Assembly (NCBI RefSeq): GCF_001870205.1
Contig: NZ_CP017267.1
Coordinates: forward strand, 1,290,501-1,354,500
From: Vagococcus teuberi
Lineage (GTDB): Bacteria; Bacillota; Bacilli; Lactobacillales; Vagococcaceae
Direction of reading: 5' to 3'
Length of the DNA: 64,000 bases
Positions 44,045 to 53,204 of this stretch are shown here, piece by piece. Positions within the stretch are counted from its first letter, which is position 1. Every line of letters begins with the position of its first letter. The notes beneath the pieces are model-generated. The model was not told where the DNA came from. It saw only the letters and a list, made by a program, of their open reading frames with translations, and ran no database searches. A program made the translations under genes and the position numbers.

Positions 44045-45787
44045 TTAAAAAGTATAGTGATTTAAGAAATACAGAACTTTTTGTAATTTAACATTTCCAC
44101 CTGCCGTTGGTCGCCAATCAAATTGCACGACATCTGCTTTATTATCAATAATTGATTTAGTAAAGCTTTGTAAACCTACATTGATAATTTTAGGATCTTC
44201 TGTTAATAATTCTGCTAATTTAGCTGATGTTTCGGGTAATTTTTCTAAATCACTCGCTTGTTTTGGTTTCACATCTTTTTCTAATAAATCTAGAGTAGCG
44301 CCAACTTGATTTAATGCTGTGCGAATCGCTTGTACGTTATTTTCACAAACTGTGACACCAATTTCTTCTAGAATACGTTTTTGTTCATCCATTCCTTGAG
44401 GATCTTCATCAGTTCCAACAAGAACACTTACAAAATTAACTTGTCTATTTTGTTTTTCTAATTCTTTTTGTGCTTCAACAATTGCTGGTTTCAAAGCACT
44501 TGCCATATCATCATGTGCCCCATATCCTAGAACTACGTCAAACACAACAACGCCTGTATCAGCATCTTCTACTACTGATTTAATTTTATTGATTCTGATT
44601 TCTGGGTCAATCATTGGATGCGGTTTACCTTTTGTATACATGTCATCACCTAAGTCAATTACTTCATGTAAATCAGTTTTTAAAGTAAATCCTTCAGGTG
44701 AAGATCCGTGTTCAATACCCAGAGCATCTTCTAATAAGAAAGCTGCTTCATAAGCTAGCGTCCCACCAGAATAGAATCCTTTAATACCTTTTCCAGTTGG
44801 TTTGTTTTCTAAGTTAATGATTGGTGAAGGTGTGTATACAACCTCTTCTTTAGCCAATAGCTTAGCACTTAATTGCGCTGCTTCTTCTAAAGTATAGGCA
44901 TGATAAAGATTTTCTTCATGGAATGTTGGTTTTGTTCCTAAGAATAGAGTGACAACAGGTTTATCTACTTTTCTTAAAACGTTTAATACTTTTTCTTCTA
45001 CTTCTTTTGCAGGTGGTTTTGAAATAACCACAATAACTTCAGTATCTGGATTATCATTTAAAGCTACGATGCTATCTAACATTGAAATCGCACCAACTTC
45101 AGTAGATAAATCACGTCCACCCGTACCAATTGCGTTTGTTACGCCTTGACCGTAACGGTGAATAAGTGTTGTCACCTCTTGAATACCAGTTCCTGAAGCT
45201 CCAATCACACCAATTTTTCCTTTACGAATATTATTAGTAAAAGCTAGAGGAATACTGTGAATAACGCCAGTTCCACAATCTGGTCCCATAACTAATAATC
45301 CTTTATCATGAGCTTTTTCTTTTAGGCGTCTTTCATCTTCAATCGCCACGTTATCACTAAATACAAATGCATGTAAGTCGTTATCTAGGGCTTGTTCTAT
45401 TTCAAGAGCAGCATATTCTCCAGGAACAGAGATTAGTGCTACAGATGCATCTGGTGCTTTCTTCATGGCTTTTGCCCAAGAATTAATTGTTTCTTCTACC
45501 TCTCCACTACTATCTTGTGTGCTACTTAACTCTTCGTCGATGATTGATAATACTTTTTCTTTGTCATCTTCACTTGAAACTTCAAGCATGATTACCATGT
45601 CATTAGAAGAAGCGTCTGATAATTCTGGTGTATCAAACCCACTTGCCCTAAAAATATCAATATTTGATGGTGTTCCCATCATAATTGATACACGTAATAC
45701 TTCATCTAATTGATTTAATTTACTTGTTAATAACATTAATACTACTGAATCTTGATAGCTATTTTTCTTGATAATTGTTTGTAGCAT
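44045..45787 (-). CDS. allF: oxamate carbamoyltransferase subunit AllF (FdrA)
   Basis: The 580-residue protein is related to succinyl-CoA synthetase alpha chains. It has LLVMGPDCGTGVIHSIPLAF (about residues 165-184), GKIGVIGASGTGIQEV and VTLFLGTKPTF. The C-terminal 50 residues (INVGLQSFTKSI, VVQFDWRPTAGGN) resemble the usual start of DUF1116 proteins. E. coli FdrA is about 555 residues and was renamed AllF when it was shown to act with YlbE and YlbF. It follows allD after 18 bases. Confidence 0.9.
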   Translation of the reverse strand: MLQTIIKKNSYQDSVVLMLLTSKLNQLDEVLRVSIMMGTPSNIDIFRASGFDTPELSDASSNDMVIMLEVSSEDDKEKVLSIIDEELSSTQDSSGEVEETINSWAKAMKKAPDASVALISVPGEYAALEIEQALDNDLHAFVFSDNVAIEDERRLKEKAHDKGLLVMGPDCGTGVIHSIPLAFTNNIRKGKIGVIGASGTGIQEVTTLIHRYGQGVTNAIGTGGRDLSTEVGAISMLDSIVALNDNPDTEVIVVISKPPAKEVEEKVLNVLRKVDKPVVTLFLGTKPTFHEENLYHAYTLEEAAQLSAKLLAKEEVVYTPSPIINLENKPTGKGIKGFYSGGTLAYEAAFLLEDALGIEHGSSPEGFTLKTDLHEVIDLGDDMYTKGKPHPMIDPEIRINKIKSVVEDADTGVVVFDVVLGYGAHDDMASALKPAIVEAQKELEKQNRQVNFVSVLVGTDEDPQGMDEQKRILEEIGVTVCENNVQAIRTALNQVGATLDLLEKDVKPKQASDLEKLPETSAKLAELLTEDPKIINVGLQSFTKSIIDNKADVVQFDWRPTAGGNVKLQKVLYFLNHYTF

Positions 45788-45805
45788 TATCTTCCCTCCA
45801 TTAAA

Positions 45806-46873
45806 TTATTTCTCTGCAAATGCATCAGAGTTATCATATTGATTGTTATGAACAACTTCACTTTGTAAATAGTTATAAATCCCTGTTGGAATCGGAATAC
45901 CAGTTTCTTCATGTTTGTTATGACGAATTTCTGACAATTCTCCAGGATAATACACTTGATCAAATCCAGGTGCAGGACTATTCTCATGTAACTCATCAAT
46001 CATTTTTGATAAATTCGCTTTAAATTTGTCTAAATCTGTAAAATAACTAGGGTTAATTAAAATAAATAATTGACCAAGATTTCGACCAGCTGACAAATCA
46101 GCATACATCGAGCTAACATGTTGACCAAATGGTAATCCTAATAACGATCCTGATAAAATATCAACCATCATCATTAATCCGTAACCTTTTGGACCAGAAA
46201 TTGGTAACAATCCTCTTACTTTATGTGGATCTGTTGTAGGAGCCCCAGTTTCATCTACTGCCCATGTCGGTGGAATTTCATTGTCTTTACTTCGTGCATC
46301 TAAAATTTTACCCCATGCTTGAACGGTCGTCGCCATATCAAAAATAATTGGACGTTCACCGTTAGTTGGTGCACTAAATGCAATTGGATTTGTTCCAAAA
46401 TATGGTTTAGTTCCACCAAATGGTACTGACATAGGATCTGACTGACAAACAGCAAGCGCAACCAAATCTTGTTGTGCGGCTATATCAACATAGTAAGATA
46501 ACATACCACTATGTCCCATCTGTGACACACCGACTACAGCAACACCGTTTTCTTTTGCCATATCAATCGCATAATCTAACGCTTTTCTTGCTGCCACATG
46601 TCCAATCGCATTATCAGCGTGAAATACACCAGTACTAGGTCCTGTTTTTTCAAAAGAAAAGTTTGGTGTTATTGTAGTTCCACCTTTGGCAATTCGTTCT
46701 GAATAATATTCAACACGAACGGCTCCATGTGAATGAACACCTCTTGAATCTGCATAAGTCAAATGTTTTGCAACTTCTTGAGCGTGTTCAGGTAATAAAC
46801 CTGCACGCTCAAATTTCACTTGCATTAAATCTTGGAGGTCTTTTGCTTTTAAATAAACTAATTCTTCACTCAT
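45806..46873 (-). CDS. allD: ureidoglycolate dehydrogenase (NAD-dependent)
   Basis: The 355-residue protein belongs to the malate/L-lactate dehydrogenase-2 family. Features are YADSRGVHSHGAVRVEYYSE (about residues 40-59, with the catalytic His), AVVGVSQMGHSGMLSYY and GPKGYGLMMMVDILSGSLLG. AllD oxidises (S)-ureidoglycolate to oxalurate, giving NADH. It lies between allE and allF, and the downstream oxamate carbamoyltransferase genes show that the oxalurate branch is used. No ureidoglycolate lyase for the glyoxylate branch is in the locus. Confidence 0.93.
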   Translation of the reverse strand: MSEELVYLKAKDLQDLMQVKFERAGLLPEHAQEVAKHLTYADSRGVHSHGAVRVEYYSERIAKGGTTITPNFSFEKTGPSTGVFHADNAIGHVAARKALDYAIDMAKENGVAVVGVSQMGHSGMLSYYVDIAAQQDLVALAVCQSDPMSVPFGGTKPYFGTNPIAFSAPTNGERPIIFDMATTVQAWGKILDARSKDNEIPPTWAVDETGAPTTDPHKVRGLLPISGPKGYGLMMMVDILSGSLLGLPFGQHVSSMYADLSAGRNLGQLFILINPSYFTDLDKFKANLSKMIDELHENSPAPGFDQVYYPGELSEIRHNKHEETGIPIPTGIYNYLQSEVVHNNQYDNSDAFAEK

Positions 46874-46892
46874 TAATTGTTATCCTCCCTTT

Positions 46893-47678
46893 TTAAATAT
46901 CTACATCACGATTACAATCTTTAGAATATAAATAGCTAAGTGGTGCATTACGACCAACTGAATAACATGCTTGTAAGTTATAAGCACCCATAAAGATATA
47001 GTCGCCTTCTTTTACTGGAATCCAGTTGTTATCCAAGTTGTACATACCCTCTCCACTTAAAAGAAGTGCACCATGTTCTTGATAATGTGTTTCGATATAG
47101 CCATGAGATCCACCTGTTGCAAAGCTTAAGATATGAAAGTTCATGTCAAAATCTAAATCTGATGGTAATAATGTTTTAAAATCAACATCCGTCATATCTT
47201 CATAATCGACACCCTCAACATCATTTGAATTACCCACATAAGTATAAGCTTTAAGACCTTCTACAAATTGATAACGTTTTTTATACAGGAATGTTTCAGT
47301 TGGTTTTTGGCTTTTATTTTCAAATGTTAATGTTTTATCTTCTGGTACATAAATATATCCACCAGTTGTTAAATCGTATGTTTTTTCTCCGTCACTAACC
47401 ATTAATTCACCATCTAAAACATATAAAAATGTTTCAATTCCTTTTTCACCAAATCCTGCTTTATTACCTCCACCAGGTAGCACACGACATAGATAGTCAA
47501 CAAATTCTGCTCCAAGTTTTGGTGTGGCTAAGATCGTCATTTCACAGTCATCAAAGTTTGGTAACATATTTTTAACTAATCCTTGTGGTGGAAGCAACGC
47601 AAAGTTTCCTCTTTCCACAACTGCTCTTGAATGCAATAAATCTGTCGGATACCCCAACTCATTTGTACGATAACCCAT
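46893..47678 (-). CDS. allE: (S)-ureidoglycine aminohydrolase
   Basis: The ATG at 47678 (MGYRTNELGYPTDLLHSRAV) follows AGAGG with nine-base spacing and gives 261 residues; an in-frame TTG two codons earlier is too close. Two cupin domains are seen, the second with HILSFATGGSHGYIETHYQE and GALLLSGEGMYNLDNNWIPV, holding the metal ligands. The enzyme releases ammonia from (S)-ureidoglycine to give (S)-ureidoglycolate. It sits between allC and allD in pathway order. Confidence 0.93.
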   Translation of the reverse strand: MGYRTNELGYPTDLLHSRAVVERGNFALLPPQGLVKNMLPNFDDCEMTILATPKLGAEFVDYLCRVLPGGGNKAGFGEKGIETFLYVLDGELMVSDGEKTYDLTTGGYIYVPEDKTLTFENKSQKPTETFLYKKRYQFVEGLKAYTYVGNSNDVEGVDYEDMTDVDFKTLLPSDLDFDMNFHILSFATGGSHGYIETHYQEHGALLLSGEGMYNLDNNWIPVKEGDYIFMGAYNLQACYSVGRNAPLSYLYSKDCNRDVDI

Positions 47679-47702
47679 AATCAATAACCTCTTTCACAAT
47701 TT

Positions 47703-48935
47703 TTATTCTTGATATGCCAATTTATATAATGAAGCAATTAATGCTTTTACTCCCTCAGTTAAATCTTCTAATTTAGTTGATTCATCAGGATTATGGCTCA
47801 CGCCATTAATACTCGGAACAAATAACATAGCTGTTGGAACATGTTGAGCAAAAATTTGTGAATCATGTCCTGCCCCACTATGCATTGTTGTATAGTTTAG
47901 ATTAGCCTCAGCACACGCTTCCTGTAACAGTGATACGATTTCTTTTGACATAGGAACTGGTTCTTCATCCATCCAATTATCAATTTCAATCTCAACATCA
48001 CACTCTTTGGCAATTTCTTTAAACCTTTTCACTAAATTAGAGGTGAATTTATCTAAAGCTCCACCATCAGTATGACGACAATCCATTGTAAAGAATGCTT
48101 CACCTGGGACAACGTTTACAGTATTCGGTTTAACCGCAACATGTCCAAATGTTAAAACAAGTGGATCGCCTTCTTTTTTAGCATCATCAATGCCTTCACT
48201 AATCATTTTACTCATTGCATAAACAGTATCTTTTCGGTAGCCCATTGGTGTTGTTCCAGCATGATTCGCTTGACCTTTTAACGTGATGTCATAACGCTTT
48301 TGTCCAACAATACTATCAACTACTGCTACTTGTTTACCCGTATTTTCAAGAACATTTCCTTGTTCGATATGAATCTCAACAAAGGCATGAATATCATCGC
48401 GAACGGGTTGTTTTTTCTCTGGAAAATCAAATCCCGCGTCTTCCATCGCTTGAGCAAAAACAATGCCCTCTGAATCAACCGAGTCTTTTACTTCTTCTGG
48501 ATCAACTAACCCAAAAATGTTTTTACTTCCCCAAAAAGCAAATGGGAAGCGACTACCTTCTTCTTCAGCCATTGCGATTACTTCTAAGCTTCTTAATGGC
48601 TGACCGTATTTTTCTTTCAAGTGTTTTATTGCGATAAATGATGCGATAATACCAAATTGTCCATCTAGGGCTCCTCCATTGACTACTGTGTCAACATGAG
48701 ATCCTGTCAAAACCACTTCATTTGGATATTTACTTCCAACTAGTTTTCCAGATAAATTTCCAACTACATCAAAAGATGTTTCTAAACCTTCTTGTTCAAA
48801 TTTTTCTTTTAAACCTTGTTGGGCAGCTACCCAGTGATTGTCATAAAGTAAACGTGTTGTTCCTTGTTTGTCGTCAAGTCCGATAGATGACAACCATGTA
48901 ATCTCTTGATCTATTTCTTGTTGCAAATCTGTCAT
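47703..48935 (-). CDS. allC: allantoate amidohydrolase
   Basis: The 410-residue protein is an M20 family metallohydrolase with ligand motifs TGSHVDTVVNGGALDGQFG (about residues 75-93), MAEEEGSRFPFAFWGS, HAFVEIHIEQGNVLENTG and, near the end, SHNPDEST. Length and sequence fit AllC, which converts allantoate to (S)-ureidoglycine with release of ammonia and carbon dioxide. Carbamoylases such as beta-ureidopropionase share the fold, but the neighbours allB, allE and allD settle the role. Confidence 0.93.
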   Translation of the reverse strand: MTDLQQEIDQEITWLSSIGLDDKQGTTRLLYDNHWVAAQQGLKEKFEQEGLETSFDVVGNLSGKLVGSKYPNEVVLTGSHVDTVVNGGALDGQFGIIASFIAIKHLKEKYGQPLRSLEVIAMAEEEGSRFPFAFWGSKNIFGLVDPEEVKDSVDSEGIVFAQAMEDAGFDFPEKKQPVRDDIHAFVEIHIEQGNVLENTGKQVAVVDSIVGQKRYDITLKGQANHAGTTPMGYRKDTVYAMSKMISEGIDDAKKEGDPLVLTFGHVAVKPNTVNVVPGEAFFTMDCRHTDGGALDKFTSNLVKRFKEIAKECDVEIEIDNWMDEEPVPMSKEIVSLLQEACAEANLNYTTMHSGAGHDSQIFAQHVPTAMLFVPSINGVSHNPDESTKLEDLTEGVKALIASLYKLAYQE

Positions 48936-48941
48936 TATTTT

Positions 48942-50186
48942 TCATCCTTTCTTATTATTGCTACTTTTTCGATTGACTATATAAAAGAAAACAGTACCTA
49001 TTATTAATATGACAATAGATAAATAAAAAGCAGTAATTTTCGAACCTGTTGTATCTGATATGACACCAGTAAGGGAAGGAGCTATTACAGATGAGCTCAT
49101 TCCAAGAAAATTAAAAACACCCAGTGTTGTTGCTAAACCTTTTACAGAAACATTTTCCCCTAGCCAAGAAATAATAATTGGTTCAACCGCCACTTTCCCA
49201 AAAAAACCATATAGTATTAAACCAATTAGTAATACTATTTTATTTCCTGTCATAACTGTTAAACATAGTGTGATAGCAGCCATAATTTCTAAAAAAACCA
49301 CTAAATCTATTTTACGATTACTATATTTATCTGCCAATCGACTAAAAATCAACGCTCCTGGTACAGACGATATGAAAATTAATGATGTAGCAAGTCCAAT
49401 TGTTGCTCCTGTAAATCCTCGTTCTGTTTCTAAAAAATTAGGTAACCAAGTATTTACAAGATAATAAGCATAACATGTTGAAAAATAAACAGTATACGCT
49501 CCTAGCATTTTAGGTGCCATTAACTTTTTAAACGTCATTTTATTTTCTAATGGCACAACGGTATCATCTATTCTTTTTTGTTTGACGTCTCGATTTAAGA
49601 ACAATAGGAATAGTATGATCATCGCTAAAATAGTACCTAAAGAAACATACTCAATTATTTGCCAATCCATTCCTTTTTGCGAGATAAAGTAACTTGATGC
49701 AATCATCCCAATACCACTACCAATCGCCGTTCCGCAATTCACAATTGCTGTAGCAATACTTCGGTATTGATAAGGAACATATTCATTGGTTAAAGAGAAC
49801 GCCACTCCATAGAATGTTCCGCTACCAACACCTGCTAAAACGTTTCCCAAATACATGATATTTAATGAACTTGACGTAGCTAAAAGTAATGTTCCTATCG
49901 CGAATAATATAAATCCTGGAATCAAAACCGTTTTCTTACCGAACTTATCAACCAATAAGCCTGAAGGTATTTGCATTAACACGTAACCTAAAAAATAGAA
50001 ACTTGAAATAGCTCCTATTTGTGCATCACTTGCATTGTCAAAGAAAATACTCAATTGAGGATAGATTGGTGTTAAAGCCGTTCGATTAATCCAAACCACT
50101 ATCCATCCTAAAGTTGAGATTAATATAACTTGTTTCCAATATGGTTGAAGAATTGTTCTTGATGAATTGTTTGTACGCATCGTCAC
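48942..50186 (-). CDS. MFS transporter within the allantoin locus
   Basis: The 414-residue protein has twelve membrane helices and resembles the anion:cation symporter group (GlpT/ExuT-like), with WINRTALTPIYPQLS in helix 1 and GLLVDKFGKKTVLIPGFILF after helix 2. The start is a GTG seven bases after AAGGAGG. It is the first gene of the unit ending in arcC, six bases before allC, and is preceded by an inverted repeat and a terminator. This placement suggests that it moves an anion of the pathway, for example allantoate or ureidoglycolate in, or oxamate out. The permease for allantoin itself is probably the NCS1 protein. Confidence 0.85.
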   Translation of the reverse strand: MTMRTNNSSRTILQPYWKQVILISTLGWIVVWINRTALTPIYPQLSIFFDNASDAQIGAISSFYFLGYVLMQIPSGLLVDKFGKKTVLIPGFILFAIGTLLLATSSSLNIMYLGNVLAGVGSGTFYGVAFSLTNEYVPYQYRSIATAIVNCGTAIGSGIGMIASSYFISQKGMDWQIIEYVSLGTILAMIILFLLFLNRDVKQKRIDDTVVPLENKMTFKKLMAPKMLGAYTVYFSTCYAYYLVNTWLPNFLETERGFTGATIGLATSLIFISSVPGALIFSRLADKYSNRKIDLVVFLEIMAAITLCLTVMTGNKIVLLIGLILYGFFGKVAVEPIIISWLGENVSVKGLATTLGVFNFLGMSSSVIAPSLTGVISDTTGSKITAFYLSIVILIIGTVFFYIVNRKSSNNKKG

Positions 50187-50253
50187 TCAAAAACCTCCTT
50201 CTAATCTTTATTACGATATATTCTTATCTTATTACACTATTTGACCATTTACA

Positions 50254-50271
50254 TTGGTTACTCTTAACCAA
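50254..50271. promoter_or_regulatory. inverted repeat upstream of the MFS-allC operon, candidate operator
   Basis: TTGGTTA-N4-TAACCAA is a perfect 7-4-7 repeat, about 70 bases before the MFS start codon. No transcription factor gene lies nearby. Confidence 0.45.
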
Positions 50272-50303
50272 ATGATAATTCCCGTTTGTCCAAAACTAAC
50301 GAA

Positions 50304-50335
50304 GAAAATAGAATCTATTACTAGACTCTATTTTC
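50304..50335 (-). terminator. hairpin after allB
   Basis: A 14-bp stem with one mismatch (50304-50317 with 50322-50335) lies just after the allB stop. The following U content is modest. It probably separates the permease-allB unit from the MFS-allC unit. Confidence 0.65.
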
Positions 50336-50342
50336 TAAAAAA

Positions 50343-51710
50343 CTATTTCTTGATAAATACTCCAATTGCCTCATCATTCACACCATTTTTTTGTGAATAA
50401 ATTGTATGACCTCTTAAAATAGTTGTGTCGACTTGTGCTCCAATTGTTCTTCCAATATATGGGCTGATTTTATTTCTATACTCCAAATCTTCTGCTTTTA
50501 ATGTGTATGGTGCATTAGGTTTAATTAGAACAAAGTCTGCATCTTTACCAATTGCAATTTCACCTTTTTCATCCAAACCAAAACGTTTAGCTGGATTAGT
50601 TGCAATGATATTAGCGAATGTTGTTAATGGTAAATCACGTTTTTGGACACCTTCATCAAATAATACATCCACATTGTTTTGTACGCCTGAAATTCCTCCC
50701 CAAGCTTCAAATGCGTTTTCTTTATCTTTTAAATCTGGTGTACATGGTGAGTGGTCTGATGTAACAAATGATAATCCTCCATTTGCTACATATTCCCATA
50801 AACCATCTTGAGCTTTTTTATCACGGATTGGTGGTGAACATTTTACAACAGGACCAATCGCGTCTAATTCATCTGTTGTGAAGTATAGATAATGTGTACA
50901 TGTTTCACACGTTACATCCACACCGTCAGCTTGTGCTTTAACAACTTCTTCTACACCTTCTGGACAAGCAATATGACAAATATGAATACGACAACCTGTT
51001 TCTTTAGCAAATAAAATCGCACGACGAATTGGTTCAACTTCAGTAAATACAGGACGAGTTGCAACGTAAGCTGCTAATGTTGTTTCTCCGTTTTTGTATG
51101 CAATATCTCCTAATTTATCAGTGATCGCTGCATTTTCAGCATGGATAGCTAATACTTTACCAGTCTTAGCAACTTGCTTCATTCCTTCATATAATGAGTA
51201 ATCATCAACATTCATGAAGTCACCATCAATTGTTCTATCTCCACATGTTGCCATGAAACATTTGTAAGCTGCTACACCACCCTCATCTAATTCTTGAATT
51301 CCTCCTTCAAGATTGTAAGGAACTAATCCACCAAATGAGCCTACGTCTGATAATAGTTTTCCTTTACCTGCATCATATTTTATTTCTAATGACTCTTTGT
51401 CAACAGTTGCTGGAACTTGGTTTAACGGCATTTCCATGAATGATGTTACACCACCTTTAGCACATGCTTTAGTTCCTGTTACATAACCTTCCCATAAATC
51501 GCGGTAACCACCACCTGGATCAGTGATATGGACATGTGCATCCACCATTCCTGGACTAACAATTAAACCAGTTGCATCAATTTCTTCTTTAGCTTCACCC
51601 AACCGAGATCCAATAGCTACAATTTTACCATCCTTTACTGCTACATCGGTTTTCACTTCTCCACTAGTTAAAATAACCAAACCATTTTTAATTAATAAAT
51701 CAAAAGTCAT
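50343..51710 (-). CDS. allB: allantoinase
   Basis: The 455-residue amidohydrolase has metal ligands in VDAHVHITDPG (about residues 57-67), the carboxylated Lys in GVAAYKCFMATCG (about 149), HAENA and HICHIACPEG, and the Asp in VTSDHSPC. The ATCG-type surroundings of the Lys and SDHSPC favour allantoinase over dihydropyrimidinase or dihydroorotase. It opens the hydantoin ring of allantoin to allantoate. It follows the NCS1 permease by 12 bases, so uptake and the first step are co-expressed. Confidence 0.93.
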   Translation of the reverse strand: MTFDLLIKNGLVILTSGEVKTDVAVKDGKIVAIGSRLGEAKEEIDATGLIVSPGMVDAHVHITDPGGGYRDLWEGYVTGTKACAKGGVTSFMEMPLNQVPATVDKESLEIKYDAGKGKLLSDVGSFGGLVPYNLEGGIQELDEGGVAAYKCFMATCGDRTIDGDFMNVDDYSLYEGMKQVAKTGKVLAIHAENAAITDKLGDIAYKNGETTLAAYVATRPVFTEVEPIRRAILFAKETGCRIHICHIACPEGVEEVVKAQADGVDVTCETCTHYLYFTTDELDAIGPVVKCSPPIRDKKAQDGLWEYVANGGLSFVTSDHSPCTPDLKDKENAFEAWGGISGVQNNVDVLFDEGVQKRDLPLTTFANIIATNPAKRFGLDEKGEIAIGKDADFVLIKPNAPYTLKAEDLEYRNKISPYIGRTIGAQVDTTILRGHTIYSQKNGVNDEAIGVFIKK

Positions 51711-51722
51711 TTTTAATTCCTC

Positions 51723-53204
51723 CTATTTTTTTAGTTTTAATAATAAATATATAGCAAATGACAATCCACATCCTATTATGAATGATAGACTTGAAACCAT
51801 TTTCAATGATGAAATAAATTCACCACTGATTGAAACAACTAAAGCTATAATAGTCGCAATATACGCTGCTTTATTGACACCATAATACGCATTATTACTT
51901 TTATTATTTTCTTCATCCATATACAAATCATCTAAATTAATTTTTTGTTTTGCAACAAAATAATATTGAGCTAACATGACTCCAACAACTGGTCCAATAA
52001 CCGCACCAATCATGTTTAAAAACGTATAAATACTTTCTTGGTTTTCCATTAATTTCCAAGGCATAATCACATAACTAATCACTCCTGCGATTAACACACC
52101 TTTTTTGTAATTGATTTTTTTCGGAAACAGAGCGGACAATTGATAAGCTGCTGGTACAATATTACCTGTTGCATTTGTTGAAATAGTCGTCATCAACAAC
52201 ACGATAATACATAAAATCACTGCTGGTAAATTCCCCCAATTATTTACAATGTTTAAAACATTCCATTCTTCAACACCGTAATAAATTGAGCCTCCTATTA
52301 AAATTGACACACTTGATACAGCAAAAATAACATAGCCAATGAATAAACCTAATCCTTGACCAAATACTTGGTCTTTCATTGATTTAGTATTTTGAGTAAA
52401 ATCTGCAACACTTGAACTTGGTGCTGCCCAAACTGCAACAACTGAATTAATTATCATTAGATAAACAAGTATTGGAGAATACGTTGTAACACCTTCTAAA
52501 TTAGGTCTATAGGCTAAAATATTGCCAAATCCACCGGCTGCATTTATTGCCCAAACTGTCATGCCGATAAACACAACATAGATAAGAGGATTTAGTATAG
52601 CTGTAAATTTATTTAAGACTTTCCCTCCACCTAAACCAATTAATACATTTATCCCCCAAAATATAGTAAAAGCAATTAATCCTGGCAAACCAATACCAAA
52701 GAAGTTAAAATTTCCTCCAAGAGTTAAAAAACCAGGCCAAAACTTACCTATAAGAATTAATAATGCCAATGATGCTGTATAATTTTGTAATCCAAACCAA
52801 GCAATTGCTGCTACAATCCCTCTTAAAAATCCGGGAAGTTTAGCCCCTAGAGTCCCATAAGTAGATCGTAAATGCATTGAAAATGGGATACCGTATTTTG
52901 CTCCGGCTTTTCCATTTAAAATCATTAGTCCAGCAACGACTAAACTACTTAACACTAATGCAAACATAATATTAGCAGGCGATAAGCCTAAAAATAAAAA
53001 ACCGCCAACTGCTGCATAATTAGGAATATTATGAACCGATCCCATCCAAAGTGTAAAATAGTTTTTCCAACTCATTGAACGTTGATCCTCTGTCTTAGGT
53101 AACAAGTCTTCGTTGTATCCTCTTTGTGAAATCTTTTCGACTTCACCGGTTGAAACGTCAATCCCTTTTTCAAGTAACGCGATACCCTTCTTTCCCGTTT
53201 CCAT
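51723..53204 (-). CDS. NCS1 family permease, probable allantoin transporter
   Basis: The ATG at 53204 (METGKKGIALLEKGIDVSTG) follows AAGGAGG and gives 493 residues; the frame extends upstream but has no better start. About twelve membrane helices are present, with MSWKNYFTLWMGSVHNIPNY and GIPFSMHLRSTYGTLGAKLP, family blocks of nucleobase:cation symport-1 carriers such as PucI. Substrates of the family include allantoin, uracil and hydantoins; allB directly downstream points to allantoin. The leader carries a cre-like site and strong hairpins. Confidence 0.9.
   Translation of the reverse strand: METGKKGIALLEKGIDVSTGEVEKISQRGYNEDLLPKTEDQRSMSWKNYFTLWMGSVHNIPNYAAVGGFLFLGLSPANIMFALVLSSLVVAGLMILNGKAGAKYGIPFSMHLRSTYGTLGAKLPGFLRGIVAAIAWFGLQNYTASLALLILIGKFWPGFLTLGGNFNFFGIGLPGLIAFTIFWGINVLIGLGGGKVLNKFTAILNPLIYVVFIGMTVWAINAAGGFGNILAYRPNLEGVTTYSPILVYLMIINSVVAVWAAPSSSVADFTQNTKSMKDQVFGQGLGLFIGYVIFAVSSVSILIGGSIYYGVEEWNVLNIVNNWGNLPAVILCIIVLLMTTISTNATGNIVPAAYQLSALFPKKINYKKGVLIAGVISYVIMPWKLMENQESIYTFLNMIGAVIGPVVGVMLAQYYFVAKQKINLDDLYMDEENNKSNNAYYGVNKAAYIATIIALVVSISGEFISSLKMVSSLSFIIGCGLSFAIYLLLKLKK

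Noticed and set aside
45787-45999. 70-codon ORF on the minus strand overlapping allD
   Set aside because: It is a shifted-frame shadow of the allD 3' end.
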